Source of the DNA: a virus
Length of the DNA: 33,347 nucleotides
IMG/VR virus record: IMGVR_UViG_3300020056_001226
Coordinates: 1-33,347 of that record
Strand: one strand, 5' to 3'
The notes below the pieces were generated by a model, which saw only the letters and a list, made by a program, of their open reading frames with translations, ran no database searches and was not told the origin of the DNA. The position numbers and the translations under genes were made by a program. Shown one piece after another: positions 6,919-14,438 of this stretch (positions within the stretch are counted from its first letter, which is position 1; each line of letters starts with the position of its first letter).

Positions 6919-7155
6919 TTAAACCCCTGACAATTTGATTGCGTTGCGGAACATGATCATGGCATCATCATCATTTTCAAAACCCTCTTCACTGGCAAAG
7001 TCCATTGAAGACGATCCTGATACCTGAGAAGCGAGACCATTTTTTGCGATGATCTCTGCACATTCTTCGACAGTAGAACCATAACCAATAGGATCAGCAG
7101 CATCGCCAAAGAAGACCAGACCACCATCCTGAGCACCAACAAAATCAATAACCAT
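6919..7155 (-). CDS. Hypothetical protein, 78 aa
   Basis: The protein begins MVIDFVGAQDGGLVFFGDAA and continues with a helix-like TVEECAEIIAKNG segment and an acidic C-terminal half. No motif is recognised. ATG 7155 is preferred over the upstream ATGs at 7176 and 7173 because GAG lies about 8 bases upstream and the family-like hydrophobic strand starts there; the upstream ATGs lie only a few bases after the predicted transcription start. It is the first gene downstream of the strongest promoter in the window (7188-7216) and probably heads the 7155-1231 transcription unit. Confidence 0.65.
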   Translation of the reverse strand: MVIDFVGAQDGGLVFFGDAADPIGYGSTVEECAEIIAKNGLASQVSGSSSMDFASEEGFENDDDAMIMFRNAIKLSGV

Positions 7156-7187
7156 ATTCACTCTCTCTTTCATCATCTTATGTGGCC

Positions 7188-7216
7188 ATTATAAGCCATC
7201 TGGAAGCAGAAGTCAA
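7188..7216 (-). promoter_or_regulatory. Strong sigma70-like promoter
   Basis: The minus strand has TTGACT (7216-7211), a 17-base spacer and a perfect TATAAT (7193-7188). It is 33 bases upstream of ATG 7155, in a 143-base gap. A direct repeat, TAAGCCAT on the plus strand, occurs at 7192-7199 next to the -10 and again at 7233-7240 upstream of the -35, and could be a regulator site. The remaining sequence up to 7259 shows nothing else. Confidence 0.8.
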
Positions 7217-7259
7217 GAAAAAGCTGCCTCTGTAAGCCATTGATTCAAAAGGATAAAGC

Positions 7260-7285
7260 AAAAAAGTTGAAATTATTTTCTTCAA
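7260..7285 (-). terminator. Possible weak intrinsic terminator
   Basis: On the minus strand TTGAA and TTCAA (7285-7281 and 7271-7267) can pair around a 9-base loop, and CTTTTTT follows at once. It lies 14 bases after the stop of the homing-endonuclease remnant and before the promoter at 7188-7216, the expected place for an operon boundary. The stem is short and AT-rich, so efficiency would be low. Confidence 0.35.
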
Positions 7286-7298
7286 TAAAATCAAGGGC

Positions 7299-7820
7299 TT
7301 ACGATACTGGGCGGTATTTGTCGTAAAATCGGCCCCATTGCCAGTCTTCTGGGATGTCGGAATCCGCCCTGACAAGATGCATTTTTCCCGTGGGTTCGAC
7401 ACACCAGCGCATCTTGGGTCTCTCATACGCCTTCTGGCGAATCTTGGCGAGTGTTTCTAGTGAGTGTTTACGCCCATACATGGGATTAAACTCTCCCTGC
7501 CGTGTGCCCTTCATTGTCTCGGATATTTTCTTTTTGTGGTCTTCACTCAAACCATTTTTGTGGGGGTGTTTGTCACCTAGTTTTGCTTGGCGAATCCGTT
7601 CTCTGCCCTCTGGTGTGTGCCATGCAGTTCTGTCTCTGCATTTATCAACTATGGGCCAATCCTTTTTGTTGTAAGTAATAACATACTCTCGCACACCCTC
7701 CACCGTTGATTGTTTAATAATCAATTCTCTGGGTTTGGGTACAAGTTGCAGAGAGTTTTCGTCTACAATCCAAAATTCATTTCTGGTTTGAAACAAAAAG
7801 AATCTTGATGCTCTAGACAT
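7299..7820 (-). CDS. NUMOD3-type DNA-binding remnant of a homing endonuclease, 173 aa
   Basis: Residues 66-130 contain the repeated NUMOD3-like pattern: TPEGRERIRQAKLGDKHP, SEDHKKKISETMKGTRQGEF, then NPMYGRKHSLETLAKIRQKA. The C-terminal part (WCVEPTGKMHLV, then DIPEDWQWGRF) matches the tail of many phage GIY-YIG and HNH homing enzymes, where a short beta segment is followed by IPxxWxxGR. No GIY-YIG or HNH catalytic motif is visible in the N-terminal 65 residues. The likely reading is a free-standing DNA-binding remnant or a domesticated regulator. Its ATG overlaps the preceding gene's TAA (TAATG). A possible terminator follows it. Confidence 0.7.
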   Translation of the reverse strand: MSRASRFFLFQTRNEFWIVDENSLQLVPKPRELIIKQSTVEGVREYVITYNKKDWPIVDKCRDRTAWHTPEGRERIRQAKLGDKHPHKNGLSEDHKKKISETMKGTRQGEFNPMYGRKHSLETLAKIRQKAYERPKMRWCVEPTGKMHLVRADSDIPEDWQWGRFYDKYRPVS

Positions 7821-8014
7821 TAGAGTTTTTCTAACATTTCTAGTTTGTCTTGATACTCTGCTGCCCTACCAAGTTCTTCTTCAATGGTCTGCATGACATC
7901 TGGGTGTTCAGCAACACCAACAGATTTTTCTGTCAGAATTCTAGCATTAGTCATATGACGATCACGCATAGCAACAAAGAAAGAGCTCAATGTTGTTTTA
8001 ATCTGTTCTTTCAT
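7820..8014 (-). CDS. Conserved small phage protein, 64 aa
   Basis: A short helical protein with MKEQIKTTLSSFFVAMRDRH and a C-terminal EELGRAAEYQDKLEMLEKL helix. The composition suggests a small coiled-coil or adaptor. I recognise it as a conserved marine-phage hypothetical, with no known function. GAGG lies somewhat far upstream (about 11 bases). It is two bases downstream of the PsiE-like gene and overlaps the NUMOD3 gene by one base. Confidence 0.65.
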   Translation of the reverse strand: MKEQIKTTLSSFFVAMRDRHMTNARILTEKSVGVAEHPDVMQTIEEELGRAAEYQDKLEMLEKL

Positions 8015-8016
8015 TT

Positions 8017-8430
8017 TTAGGATTTCCTCAAATTTACTTTTTCTAGTGATAGTTTGTCTTTATAACTGAGTATGAATGCAGATATTGCCAACACAAAAAT
8101 GCCGAGACTTTCGTAAATTATGTTCACTGGTTCGGTTCCCTTCGTGGTCAATACAATCATACGAGTCAATGCGGTAATTGCGATAATGATAGGAAGCGTG
8201 ACTGGTATTCTGTGGTCATTATAGAATGCACCCACCATGCCAAGTATCTCAGCATAAATGAACAACAAGAAAAGATCAGCGAGAGCCATTTTGCCTTGTT
8301 GACCAAACATGCCAACAATATCATACCCAGCAGCCCACACCGTACCAGCAACAATGAATAGTAGTAAAGCCTTCTCAATGTGGAGAATGCCCCTCGACAC
8401 TCTCTTCTTTACATAATTAGAATCTATCAT
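8017..8430 (-). CDS. psiE: PsiE-family phosphate-starvation-inducible membrane protein, 137 aa
   Basis: Four predicted transmembrane helices (about 18-40, 50-70, 77-97 and 105-124) surround the conserved PsiE-type segment ADLFLLFIYAEILGMVGAFY, followed by HRIPVTLPIIIAITALTR. This matches the PF06146 (PsiE) pattern in length and sequence. In E. coli psiE is a phosphate- and cAMP-regulated gene of unknown biochemical role. In a phage it would count as an auxiliary gene linked to phosphate stress, but the effect on the host is unknown. The ATG overlaps the upstream TGA (ATGA); the RBS is only A/G-rich, so coupling is likely. Confidence 0.8.
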   Translation of the reverse strand: MIDSNYVKKRVSRGILHIEKALLLFIVAGTVWAAGYDIVGMFGQQGKMALADLFLLFIYAEILGMVGAFYNDHRIPVTLPIIIAITALTRMIVLTTKGTEPVNIIYESLGIFVLAISAFILSYKDKLSLEKVNLRKS

Positions 8431-8921
8431 GACTTTTTCTTGCGGGGAGCTCTCTTCTTCTTGGCCGGTGTTGGTTTGTTATATTCTGTAATACCAAGCG
8501 GTTCCATTAATTTTTCTAGATCGGGATACAACTCTAGCAGTTTTCCATCTTTCACTGCTGTAAGTATCTTTGCTTCTTTGTGGTGTACACCCTCAAGAAT
8601 CTGCAACCACTGGGTCTCACGTTTCCAATCTCTCAGTTTATTCATGTTACTGCCTTCAGTGAAAAACTGCGACACTCTGCGCCACTCCAACTGAATGGTT
8701 GTTTCACCCATACCATCTGGAATATCTTCTTTGATTTTAAGTGTCTCTGGTTGTCCTTCTGGTAGATTCCACTCTACTTTCTGAGCACCAACCCCAATGC
8801 GTACAAGTGGCACAAGGGTTTGATTGGTTTTAGCCCAAGACTTCAGTCTGGCAACTTGATCCTCGACAGATTCGCCCTTGAATACCCACTCAAAACCTTC
8901 GTTTGTTTGTCTAAACTTCAT
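8427..8921 (-). CDS. Conserved phage hypothetical with basic tail, 164 aa
   Basis: The C-terminal half contains WLQILEGVHHKEAKILTAVK and LYPDLEKL. This resembles the 'ILEGIHPKEAELL..KDKKL' pattern of conserved T4-like phage proteins (tentatively DUF6433-like). The last 15 residues are almost all Lys, Arg, Ala and Pro (PAKKKRAPRKKKS), a likely nucleic-acid-binding tail. There are no membrane segments. AAGGA lies about 8 bases before ATG 8921. The gene follows the RNase H gene by one base. The family's function is not known to me. Confidence 0.7.
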   Translation of the reverse strand: MKFRQTNEGFEWVFKGESVEDQVARLKSWAKTNQTLVPLVRIGVGAQKVEWNLPEGQPETLKIKEDIPDGMGETTIQLEWRRVSQFFTEGSNMNKLRDWKRETQWLQILEGVHHKEAKILTAVKDGKLLELYPDLEKLMEPLGITEYNKPTPAKKKRAPRKKKS

Positions 8922-8922
8922 T

Positions 8923-9801
8923 TTAAAAATCCTTTACGTTTTCAATTAAACGATGCAAATTAAATTTACTAAAATACTTATACACATCATCACGCCCCTT
9001 GTTCTTTTGGAGTTCATATTGTGAGATGATGTCATCTTTTATTTCTTGTGGCGTCTGTGACAGATCAACCATCGTCTTGTTACGAATGTATCCTTCTACC
9101 ATGTCACCAGTAACCCACTCTTCTGGTTTCATTGTCTTCCATTCAGCAATAAGAGTTTTGCGGATCGGTCTTTGTCGTTTGTTATTGGTAAAAACATCGT
9201 CATCACTGAGAATGTTTGGCACACCATCACCCTTGTCGCCAGTGATAATGTGTTCCATGAGTATTTCACTGGCAGGTTTATCAATCTTCACAAACTTCTT
9301 GCGGATAGGACTCCACTGTGATACGTTCTCCCACTTTTGTAATTGTTGGAAGTCGTGGTCAGCAGACACAATCAAGAATGGTTCAGCAGACTCAAACAAA
9401 CCAGACTTGTCAGATGTCTGACTATACTCAGCGAGTGTGCCGATCACATCGTCTGCCTCTGCACCATTGACATCAATGACTGGATAGGGCATATACTCTG
9501 CCAGTTCTTGTTTGACTTGGCCGAGACACTCAAAGATAGTAGACCAATCATATCCACTATCTTCTCTCACTTTTTTGCGGCTTGCTTTGTAGTTTGGAAA
9601 TACTTTTCTGCGCCAGTATCGGCGGTTATCACATGCGATAACAACTTCACCATACTCTTTGCCCCAACGTGTTCTATAACTGCGAATCGTATTGAGGATC
9701 ATGTGACGCACCAAATCAAAATCAATCTCTTCGGTTTGTCGTTTGTTCAACTCAGCCATCAGATTACTGATACTGATTTGATTATAATCAACTAATATCA
9801 T
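8923..9801 (-). CDS. rnh: T4-type RNase H / 5'-3' exonuclease, 292 aa
   Basis: A FEN1/PIN-like 5'-3' nuclease of the T4 RNase H family. Acidic metal-binding clusters are in place: Asp5 (LVDYNQ), Asp58 (ACDNRRYWRR), GAEADD (113-118) and SADHD (146-150), followed by the helix-hairpin-helix-like TGDKGDGVPN (187-196). Length is close to T4 RNase H (about 305). It should remove RNA primers from lagging-strand fragments and act with the phage primase encoded at 21598-22635. GGGGA precedes ATG 9801, which overlaps the upstream gene by 14 bases. Confidence 0.93.
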   Translation of the reverse strand: MILVDYNQISISNLMAELNKRQTEEIDFDLVRHMILNTIRSYRTRWGKEYGEVVIACDNRRYWRRKVFPNYKASRKKVREDSGYDWSTIFECLGQVKQELAEYMPYPVIDVNGAEADDVIGTLAEYSQTSDKSGLFESAEPFLIVSADHDFQQLQKWENVSQWSPIRKKFVKIDKPASEILMEHIITGDKGDGVPNILSDDDVFTNNKRQRPIRKTLIAEWKTMKPEEWVTGDMVEGYIRNKTMVDLSQTPQEIKDDIISQYELQKNKGRDDVYKYFSKFNLHRLIENVKDF

Positions 9802-10276
9802 CTTCCATTCCCCACACTATTCCAAGATCGGGATAGTAAGTTCCTCTGTCCCGTTTTGGATTACCATCTTTGTCGTATGCCATTGCTACACAAGTGCGAA
9901 CCATTCTTTTTTCCATGTTCTCACCATAGTAGTCAGCGATCCAATCACCGTTCTTTAGGTATGCCTCCATGTATGCAATGTAAGACTTAATCACGCATTC
10001 CTCAGATATGGAACCCTTGACACCTTGTCTTACCTGTTGTCGTAGGGCAGGCAACTTCTCTTTGTTAGCCTTTATCCACGACTTCACTTTGGCAAATGAT
10101 AACGGATCGTCATCTGGTTTGGCCAGTACGTCTGGGTGTACATTTTTGTACGTTGGTGGGTTGGTTTTGGCACGTTTCTCTCGTGCCATTTTGAGACGTT
10201 CCGCAGCAGCGGCACGTTGTTCTTCTGACATAGGTTTGCGCCTACGTCTGGTTTTTGGTTTAGTTTGGGTGGCCAT
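9788..10276 (-). CDS. Conserved basic marine-phage protein, 162 aa
   Basis: The protein starts with a highly basic segment (MATQTKPKTRRRRKPMSEEQ, then a Lys/Arg helix). NVHPDVLAKPDDDPLSFAKV and VRQGVKGSISEECVIKSYI follow, then a region ending in TYYPDLGIVWGMEDDIS. I recognise this arrangement from T4-like marine phages, but no function is established. The basic N-terminus suggests nucleic-acid contact. ATG 10276 is chosen over 10312 because AGGAG lies 7 bases upstream and the upstream codons run through the promoter region. It is the first gene after the promoter at 10303-10332. Confidence 0.75.
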   Translation of the reverse strand: MATQTKPKTRRRRKPMSEEQRAAAAERLKMAREKRAKTNPPTYKNVHPDVLAKPDDDPLSFAKVKSWIKANKEKLPALRQQVRQGVKGSISEECVIKSYIAYMEAYLKNGDWIADYYGENMEKRMVRTCVAMAYDKDGNPKRDRGTYYPDLGIVWGMEDDIS

Positions 10277-10293
10277 AATGGACTCCTTTGTAT

Positions 10294-10308
10294 TACTATT
10301 ATATAGTA
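10294..10308. promoter_or_regulatory. 15-bp inverted repeat overlapping a -10 box
   Basis: TACTATTATATAGTA has perfect 6-bp arms around a 3-bp centre. One arm is the -10 hexamer of the promoter at 10303-10332. The arrangement parallels the palindrome at 1186-1200, though the two sequences differ. Confidence 0.4.
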
Positions 10309-10332
10309 CCACAGAGGAGCCGCATATGTCAA
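10303..10332 (-). promoter_or_regulatory. Sigma70-like promoter upstream of the 10276 gene
   Basis: A perfect TTGACA (10332-10327), an 18-base spacer and TACTAT (10308-10303, 4/6) lie in the gap 10277-10338, upstream of a gene with a strong RBS. An alternative TATAAT at 10303-10298 would need a 23-base spacer, which is too long. The -35 context CCTATTGACAT is identical to that of the promoter at 22642-22670. Confidence 0.55.
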
Positions 10333-10338
10333 TAGGTT

Positions 10339-10566
10339 TTACTTAACAAAATGAATAATATTGTCAATGATTAGTGATCGCCACTGGGACTTTTCCACAT
10401 CGAATACGGTAACGTGGGTATCTTTTTGAGTGCTAGTGCCACTAGTAGCAGGAACAACCGACTCCTGTAGAGTGGCCTTCACAACACGTTCCGTACCATC
10501 CTTCTTTTTGTAGAGAATATTAGCAGTACCGTTGACCAGCACATCAATCACCTCTTGTTTATTCAT
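10339..10566 (-). CDS. WYL_2/DUF2693-type Sm-like beta-barrel protein, 75 aa
   Basis: The pattern MNKQEVIDVLVNGTANILYK, then KDGTERVVKATL, and a C-terminal VFDVEKSQWRSLIIDNI matches the small WYL_2 (DUF2693) family found in T4-like phages. In that family a short helix precedes an SH3/Sm-like barrel that ends in a WRSF-like strand. These proteins are thought to be small binding or modifier proteins; the ligand here is unknown. ATG 10566 is favoured over 10578 because GGAG is about 7 bases upstream and the ATG overlaps the upstream TGA (ATGA). Confidence 0.75.
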   Translation of the reverse strand: MNKQEVIDVLVNGTANILYKKKDGTERVVKATLQESVVPATSGTSTQKDTHVTVFDVEKSQWRSLIIDNIIHFVK

Positions 10567-11645
10567 CGCAAACTCCATAGTTTTTTCTCCATGATTTCAT
10601 CATATAGTTTAGTAGCTATTGCCTCGTGGCACTTTTCATCTGGGTGGCCACCAGGCATTTTTCCAACAAACGATGGATGAGTTTTGTTGAGGAACATATC
10701 ACCAAAGTCTGTTTGAGACATCTCCGGCATAGACTTGACCGAATTAATCTTATTGTATATTTTATCATATAATTTAGTTTCACGCAAGAACAAATAGTAT
10801 TTTTCTTGGATTTTTTTATCCATGCCCCAAAACTCTTCTCCATCACAAAATAGATCGATGATCTGCATATACCTGTTGCCTTCTCTTATATGCCTAGAGA
10901 GTGCCCCACATGTTTCTGATTCTTCTACTACTTTCAATCCATCCAAAACCACGTTCATTAGACGCAAGTTACCTAAAGCATCCCACATGTAACAAGGAAT
11001 TCTTTTAGCACGGAAAAAATAAACGAGCGATTCAACATATCTCAAAGTATCTAAAACTTGATGTATTGGAGAATTGAATTTGTGATTGCCAATCACTTCT
11101 GTTTTCATATTCACAAAATGTCTTTGTTCTATGTTTTCTGAAAACAAACTTTGTATGCTATGTTGATTCCAGTGTGAATACTCCTCTATGACTGGATCAA
11201 GGTCATCATCGTCTGGACTGTAGACACCACCCTTTGCCCACTCATTGAAATCCCCATCGGTGTGGTGACCCCTGACCCCATCACATTCTTCACATGGGTA
11301 TGTTGGTTCCCACAAATTTAAAAATCTTTCATTGATAGGAATTTGAAATCTCTCTGGGCCAGTCAATTGAATAACTGCTATCCCATCGTATTCAATGTTT
11401 TGTGGTTTGTTGAAAAAATCAAGAGTCGTTCTCCAAGTTCTTGGATTTGATCCTGCTCCCCTTGAAATATTTACTACACCAGTGTTTAATTTTTGAGACA
11501 AAAGAGTTGACCATCTCTTCTCTCTTCTATACTTCGTGTCTACCCACTGATACGGTTCCTTTTTTTCCGTGTCATAATATCGTGTCTCTTCTCCCAACTC
11601 TGCTCCCAGACTAATGGAACATCCATTGACAAATAATTTACTCAT
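10563..11645 (-). CDS. SGNH/GDSL-like hydrolase, copy 2 (360 aa)
   Basis: The N-terminus MSKLFVNGCSISLGAELGEE places the SGNH block I (GCS, Ser10) directly after a beta strand. NISRGAGSNPRTW fits block II, AVIQLTGPERFQ the strand before block III, and the C-terminal GGHPDEKCHEAIATKL supplies a candidate catalytic His with an Asp two residues later. A CEECDGVRGHHTDG insertion near 117-130 contains Cys and His residues that could bind metal. The substrate is unknown. It overlaps the upstream membrane-protein gene by 8 bases and the WYL_2-type gene by ATGA. Confidence 0.6.
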   Translation of the reverse strand: MSKLFVNGCSISLGAELGEETRYYDTEKKEPYQWVDTKYRREKRWSTLLSQKLNTGVVNISRGAGSNPRTWRTTLDFFNKPQNIEYDGIAVIQLTGPERFQIPINERFLNLWEPTYPCEECDGVRGHHTDGDFNEWAKGGVYSPDDDDLDPVIEEYSHWNQHSIQSLFSENIEQRHFVNMKTEVIGNHKFNSPIHQVLDTLRYVESLVYFFRAKRIPCYMWDALGNLRLMNVVLDGLKVVEESETCGALSRHIREGNRYMQIIDLFCDGEEFWGMDKKIQEKYYLFLRETKLYDKIYNKINSVKSMPEMSQTDFGDMFLNKTHPSFVGKMPGGHPDEKCHEAIATKLYDEIMEKKLWSLR

Positions 11646-12573
11646 CAGTTTTAGCCTTATCGATTAACCAACCGAGTTTTTTCCTTAGTCCTTTATCTAG
11701 TCTTCTAAATTGATCTACTTCGGAGTTGGTCAGTTCTACTTCCTCTTTATCAGACATTTCCATGCCGTAGTCTGGTATATCTTTGATCAAATCTTCCTCT
11801 TTCATAAAAGTTATACTCTCACCCCTCCTTTGCATGAATGTCATGTTTGCTGAAACAACCAGAAGAATAGCGAGAGGATCGAATACCAAAACAATAAGGA
11901 TAATAATCCAGCGGACAGCTGCATCAAAATGATCTTGTGCTTCGTCTCCATAAATTAACTCCGCAATGTATTTTAGAGGCCCAACTTCCGCCTCAAGTGA
12001 TAACTGTTCTTTCTGAAGTGGTAAGAGGGCAGTTTGTGATTCTTCAATAGCAGAGTACGCAGCAGTGATCTGCTGGTTGAGACTGTCCCTTTCCTCTTTT
12101 TGCGAATTCCGTGTCGCAATCGCACCCGTATCACCTCTAATTCTGTCATATTCAATGAGCGTTGCAACTGTGGAGTCAAGTTGTTCCAGTACTGTTTCTG
12201 CGTCTTTGATAATCGTTTGCTGATACGCAATGCGGCGTTCCAAGGTCTCGATCTGTAATTCATTATTTCCTCCCGCATTCACGGTCTGTTCAATGTGAGC
12301 CTTTGATAAGAATCCAAAGATTCCTATACTAGTTACAATGGATAGTACTACCACCGCAACAGTAAAGTAACTTTTGAGTAAAACTCCGGCGGTACTCCAG
12401 TTTCTATACAACCAAGATGCAGTGACCAGTTTTGCTACCTCTAGTACTGCACCCATAGTCACAATCTCCGCAAAAACTGCGGGGAATATAGCCGTTAATC
12501 CAATTATTGAGAAGTAACCAGCAACTGCGGAAACGGATAACGCAGAAAAAACTAATAGTAGTAGAAATGCCAT
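11638..12573 (-). CDS. Polytopic membrane protein with central coiled coil, 311 aa
   Basis: Hydrophobic segments at about 1-30, 31-50, 68-90 and 221-243 flank a long Glu/Gln/Arg-rich coiled coil (about 104-195), which begins after FLSKAHIEQT and ends at LEAEVGPLKYIAELIYG. The segments LEVAKLVTASWLYRNW and VFDPLAILLVVSANM are, from memory, conserved in a large marine-phage membrane-protein family of unknown function. The cytoplasmic C-terminal tail is acidic then basic. The ATG overlaps the upstream TAA (TAATG). Its presence next to glycan-type genes gives no clear functional clue. Confidence 0.75.
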   Translation of the reverse strand: MAFLLLLVFSALSVSAVAGYFSIIGLTAIFPAVFAEIVTMGAVLEVAKLVTASWLYRNWSTAGVLLKSYFTVAVVVLSIVTSIGIFGFLSKAHIEQTVNAGGNNELQIETLERRIAYQQTIIKDAETVLEQLDSTVATLIEYDRIRGDTGAIATRNSQKEERDSLNQQITAAYSAIEESQTALLPLQKEQLSLEAEVGPLKYIAELIYGDEAQDHFDAAVRWIIILIVLVFDPLAILLVVSANMTFMQRRGESITFMKEEDLIKDIPDYGMEMSDKEEVELTNSEVDQFRRLDKGLRKKLGWLIDKAKTDE

Positions 12574-13304
12574 TAAAAGAATTTCGCCTCTAATTCTAAA
12601 AGATTATCAAACTTACTCAAGTCATGTATGTAGTCATTCACTTCAGATGATAGTTTTGGTTTTGGCGTTGGTATCAAAGGACTGTCATTGGGCATTGATA
12701 CGACATCAGAGTAATCCAAAACTGTAAATTCGGATAAGTCTTTATGCAACCCATAAAAATTATAAACGGTTGTCATTCTATTGAGAAAAAGTTCTCTCAC
12801 ACTTTCTTTGTTTGTGTCTGCCATAGAGATTTCCGAGTCTGGCATCTTGTCACCTTCTTCCCATTGCCACTTCTTTGTGATATGACAAATAGCATAGGAC
12901 TTCCATTGATCAACAAGGGGTCTCTTTATATAAACTTTTTCGTGATCATAGATGTCAGAAAGTCCATATGTATGTTCATACCCTTTACATATTGCTTTCC
13001 TGCCGTGTCTTTCGATGATATCAATATTGTGCATAAAGTTTTCTGGAGACTGCAAAAAACAATTTTCAAAGAATACTCCAGGCAAAGTCACTTCTTCAAA
13101 CTGGAGTAGAGGAAATATATCATCTTTTTGTTGTCTAAAACTGGTTCCACTGTAAACCGTGTCACCAAATTTTCTTGTATTACTTCCCGACCAATCTAAG
13201 TTCTCCGTTCCACCATATAGCAATGGATCAGATTTGCACCTAGAATAATGATAGTGCCAAGAACCGTTTCTTGGGCCACCGAATATAAAAACATGATTTG
13301 TCAC
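12573..13304 (-). CDS. Sulfotransferase-like P-loop protein, 243 aa
   Basis: The N-terminal strand and loop FIFGGPRNGSWHYHY resembles the 5'-phosphosulfate-binding loop of PAPS-dependent sulfotransferases (GxPRxGS). VYIKRPLVDQWKSYAI (about 124-139) resembles the 3'-phosphate-binding Arg...Ser motif. The rest is divergent, so the assignment is moderate. A role in sulfating a glycan or small molecule is an inference. There is no usable ATG. GTG 13304 is chosen because it overlaps the preceding TGA as GTGA; GTG 13316 has no RBS. Confidence 0.5.
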   Translation of the reverse strand: MTNHVFIFGGPRNGSWHYHYSRCKSDPLLYGGTENLDWSGSNTRKFGDTVYSGTSFRQQKDDIFPLLQFEEVTLPGVFFENCFLQSPENFMHNIDIIERHGRKAICKGYEHTYGLSDIYDHEKVYIKRPLVDQWKSYAICHITKKWQWEEGDKMPDSEISMADTNKESVRELFLNRMTTVYNFYGLHKDLSEFTVLDYSDVVSMPNDSPLIPTPKPKLSSEVNDYIHDLSKFDNLLELEAKFF

Positions 13305-13648
13305 TTTGGTTTCCACTCCACTGGTGTAAATGATGTTAAGTGACTTCGCCTCAATCTAATGTTCAACATGTCGTTTAGACATTTATCGTCTTCACGTTGT
13401 TGCCACTGTAACAGGAATTCCTGCATCTTTGCGTGGGACTTCTGATCAAACTCGGCGATAGTCTCTTTCGTCAACTCACCTTCATACTCTTTTACTATTG
13501 TAGAACTGCCATAATATTTTTCATACAAGTTTTGTGGTTTGCATGAGTACCCGATATAATATCTGCCATCGGGAAAGTATGTGCAGTAAACTCTATGTGT
13601 CTTCTTTAAGGAAGGCTTTCTCTTTCTCTTCTTCGTAGTCATAACCAT
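13301..13648 (-). CDS. GIY-YIG-like domain protein, 115 aa
   Basis: After a basic N-terminus (KKRKRKPSLKK), VYCTYFPDGRYYIGYS and then YEKYYGSS match the first half of a GIY-YIG nuclease domain. The second half (about 60-100: KMQEFLLQWQQREDDKCLND) has a Glu and Arg that could complete the site, but I cannot assign the catalytic Arg and Glu with certainty. Similar short proteins in T4-like phages are free-standing homing-type nucleases or relatives. It overlaps the preceding small gene by 56 bases. ATGs at 13648 and 13642 are both possible. Confidence 0.6.
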   Translation of the reverse strand: MVMTTKKRKRKPSLKKTHRVYCTYFPDGRYYIGYSCKPQNLYEKYYGSSTIVKEYEGELTKETIAEFDQKSHAKMQEFLLQWQQREDDKCLNDMLNIRLRRSHLTSFTPVEWKPK

Positions 13649-13775
13649 CTGGTAACTCTTGCACTGTTGAGTTACTATTTATGGTCTTGCCATCACCCCA
13701 TAATCTTTCAAAGGCCTCTTCTCTTGGCACTTCTTTGATCTTAGGTTTCTTTGTATAGTTTTTTAGTTTTGACAT
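13593..13775 (-). CDS. Small charged hypothetical protein, 60 aa
   Basis: A short Lys/Glu-rich protein (MSKLKNYTKKPKIKEVPREE, then AFERLWGDGKTINSNSTVQE) with no membrane segment and no known domain. ATG 13775 is used because GGAT lies about 7 bases upstream and it overlaps the methyltransferase stop by 13 bases; ATG 13796 is a weaker alternative. Its C-terminus is overlapped by the start of the GIY-YIG-like gene, so translation is likely coupled. Function unknown. Confidence 0.55.
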   Translation of the reverse strand: MSKLKNYTKKPKIKEVPREEAFERLWGDGKTINSNSTVQELPDGYDYEEEKEKAFLKEDT

Positions 13776-14428
13776 TTTACTATCCACAAATACCAAAGAT
13801 GTCGGCTACCCTTTTTGGAAAGTGGTTCATACTGTTTTGCCAACTCTAGATTGTCGTTAAGTTCTGGAGAGAATGGTACTAACTTCTCGTATACCACTTC
13901 CCAAGAATTAGGATACATCGCATCACAAACTCTTTCTATTGTATCTTGGTCACTGAAAGTACAGTATGTGAAATAAAATTCTCCGCCAGGTTTCAAAAAA
14001 TACTTAGATCGTCTTATTGCTTCAACAATATACTGACTGGAATGACTGGGAACACCATCTGGAAACCAATTGGTTACGTCAACAATTGGTTGGTCTATGC
14101 CACTAACATCACTAGCAATAACATCGTATGAAGAGTCCAACGGCACCTCTTCAAACATATCACTCTTGATTACTGTCATATTCTCGACATCATTCCTTGC
14201 AATGTTTTCTTCTGACAACCTAATATGTTCTTCGCTGATGTCAATGCCCACAACAGAGTTAGCACCACGTTTGGAAAACTCGATACCGATAGCACCAATC
14301 CCACATCCAACATCCAAGACATCCTTTCCTTCAACTGGAACAAACTTAGCAAACTCTTTGCTAGTAGTTGTTGGACGAAATGCATTTTCATTCCACTCCA
14401 ATTCATTATCAAAAAAATCTATAATCAT
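13763..14428 (-). CDS. Class I SAM-dependent methyltransferase, 221 aa
   Basis: Motif I is VLDVGCGIGAIGIEFSKRGA (37-56), followed by VVGIDIS (motif II acid) and SDMFEEVPLDSSYDVIASDV (motifs III-IV). The segment SGIDQPIVDV sits where N6-adenine or glutamine methyltransferases carry NPPY/F; here it is SDVSG, so a base- or Gln-methylating role is not supported. The substrate is unknown and could be a small molecule or glycan intermediate. AAGGG precedes ATG 14428. It follows another methyltransferase by 10 bases. Confidence 0.75.
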   Translation of the reverse strand: MIIDFFDNELEWNENAFRPTTTSKEFAKFVPVEGKDVLDVGCGIGAIGIEFSKRGANSVVGIDISEEHIRLSEENIARNDVENMTVIKSDMFEEVPLDSSYDVIASDVSGIDQPIVDVTNWFPDGVPSHSSQYIVEAIRRSKYFLKPGGEFYFTYCTFSDQDTIERVCDAMYPNSWEVVYEKLVPFSPELNDNLELAKQYEPLSKKGSRHLWYLWIVKCQN

Positions 14429-14438
14429 TGTCTTTCCC

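Noticed and set aside
7178-7426. Minus-strand ORF across the NUMOD3 gene end and promoter gap
   Set aside because: It overlaps the better-supported NUMOD3 frame and would run through the TTGACT/TATAAT promoter.
9343-9795. Plus-strand 150-codon ORF opposite RNase H
   Set aside because: It is antisense to a gene with intact catalytic motifs and has no RBS or plausible product.
13763-14428. DNA adenine or release-factor glutamine methyltransferase
   Set aside because: The NPPY/F motif is replaced by SDVSG, so only a general SAM-methyltransferase call is supported.
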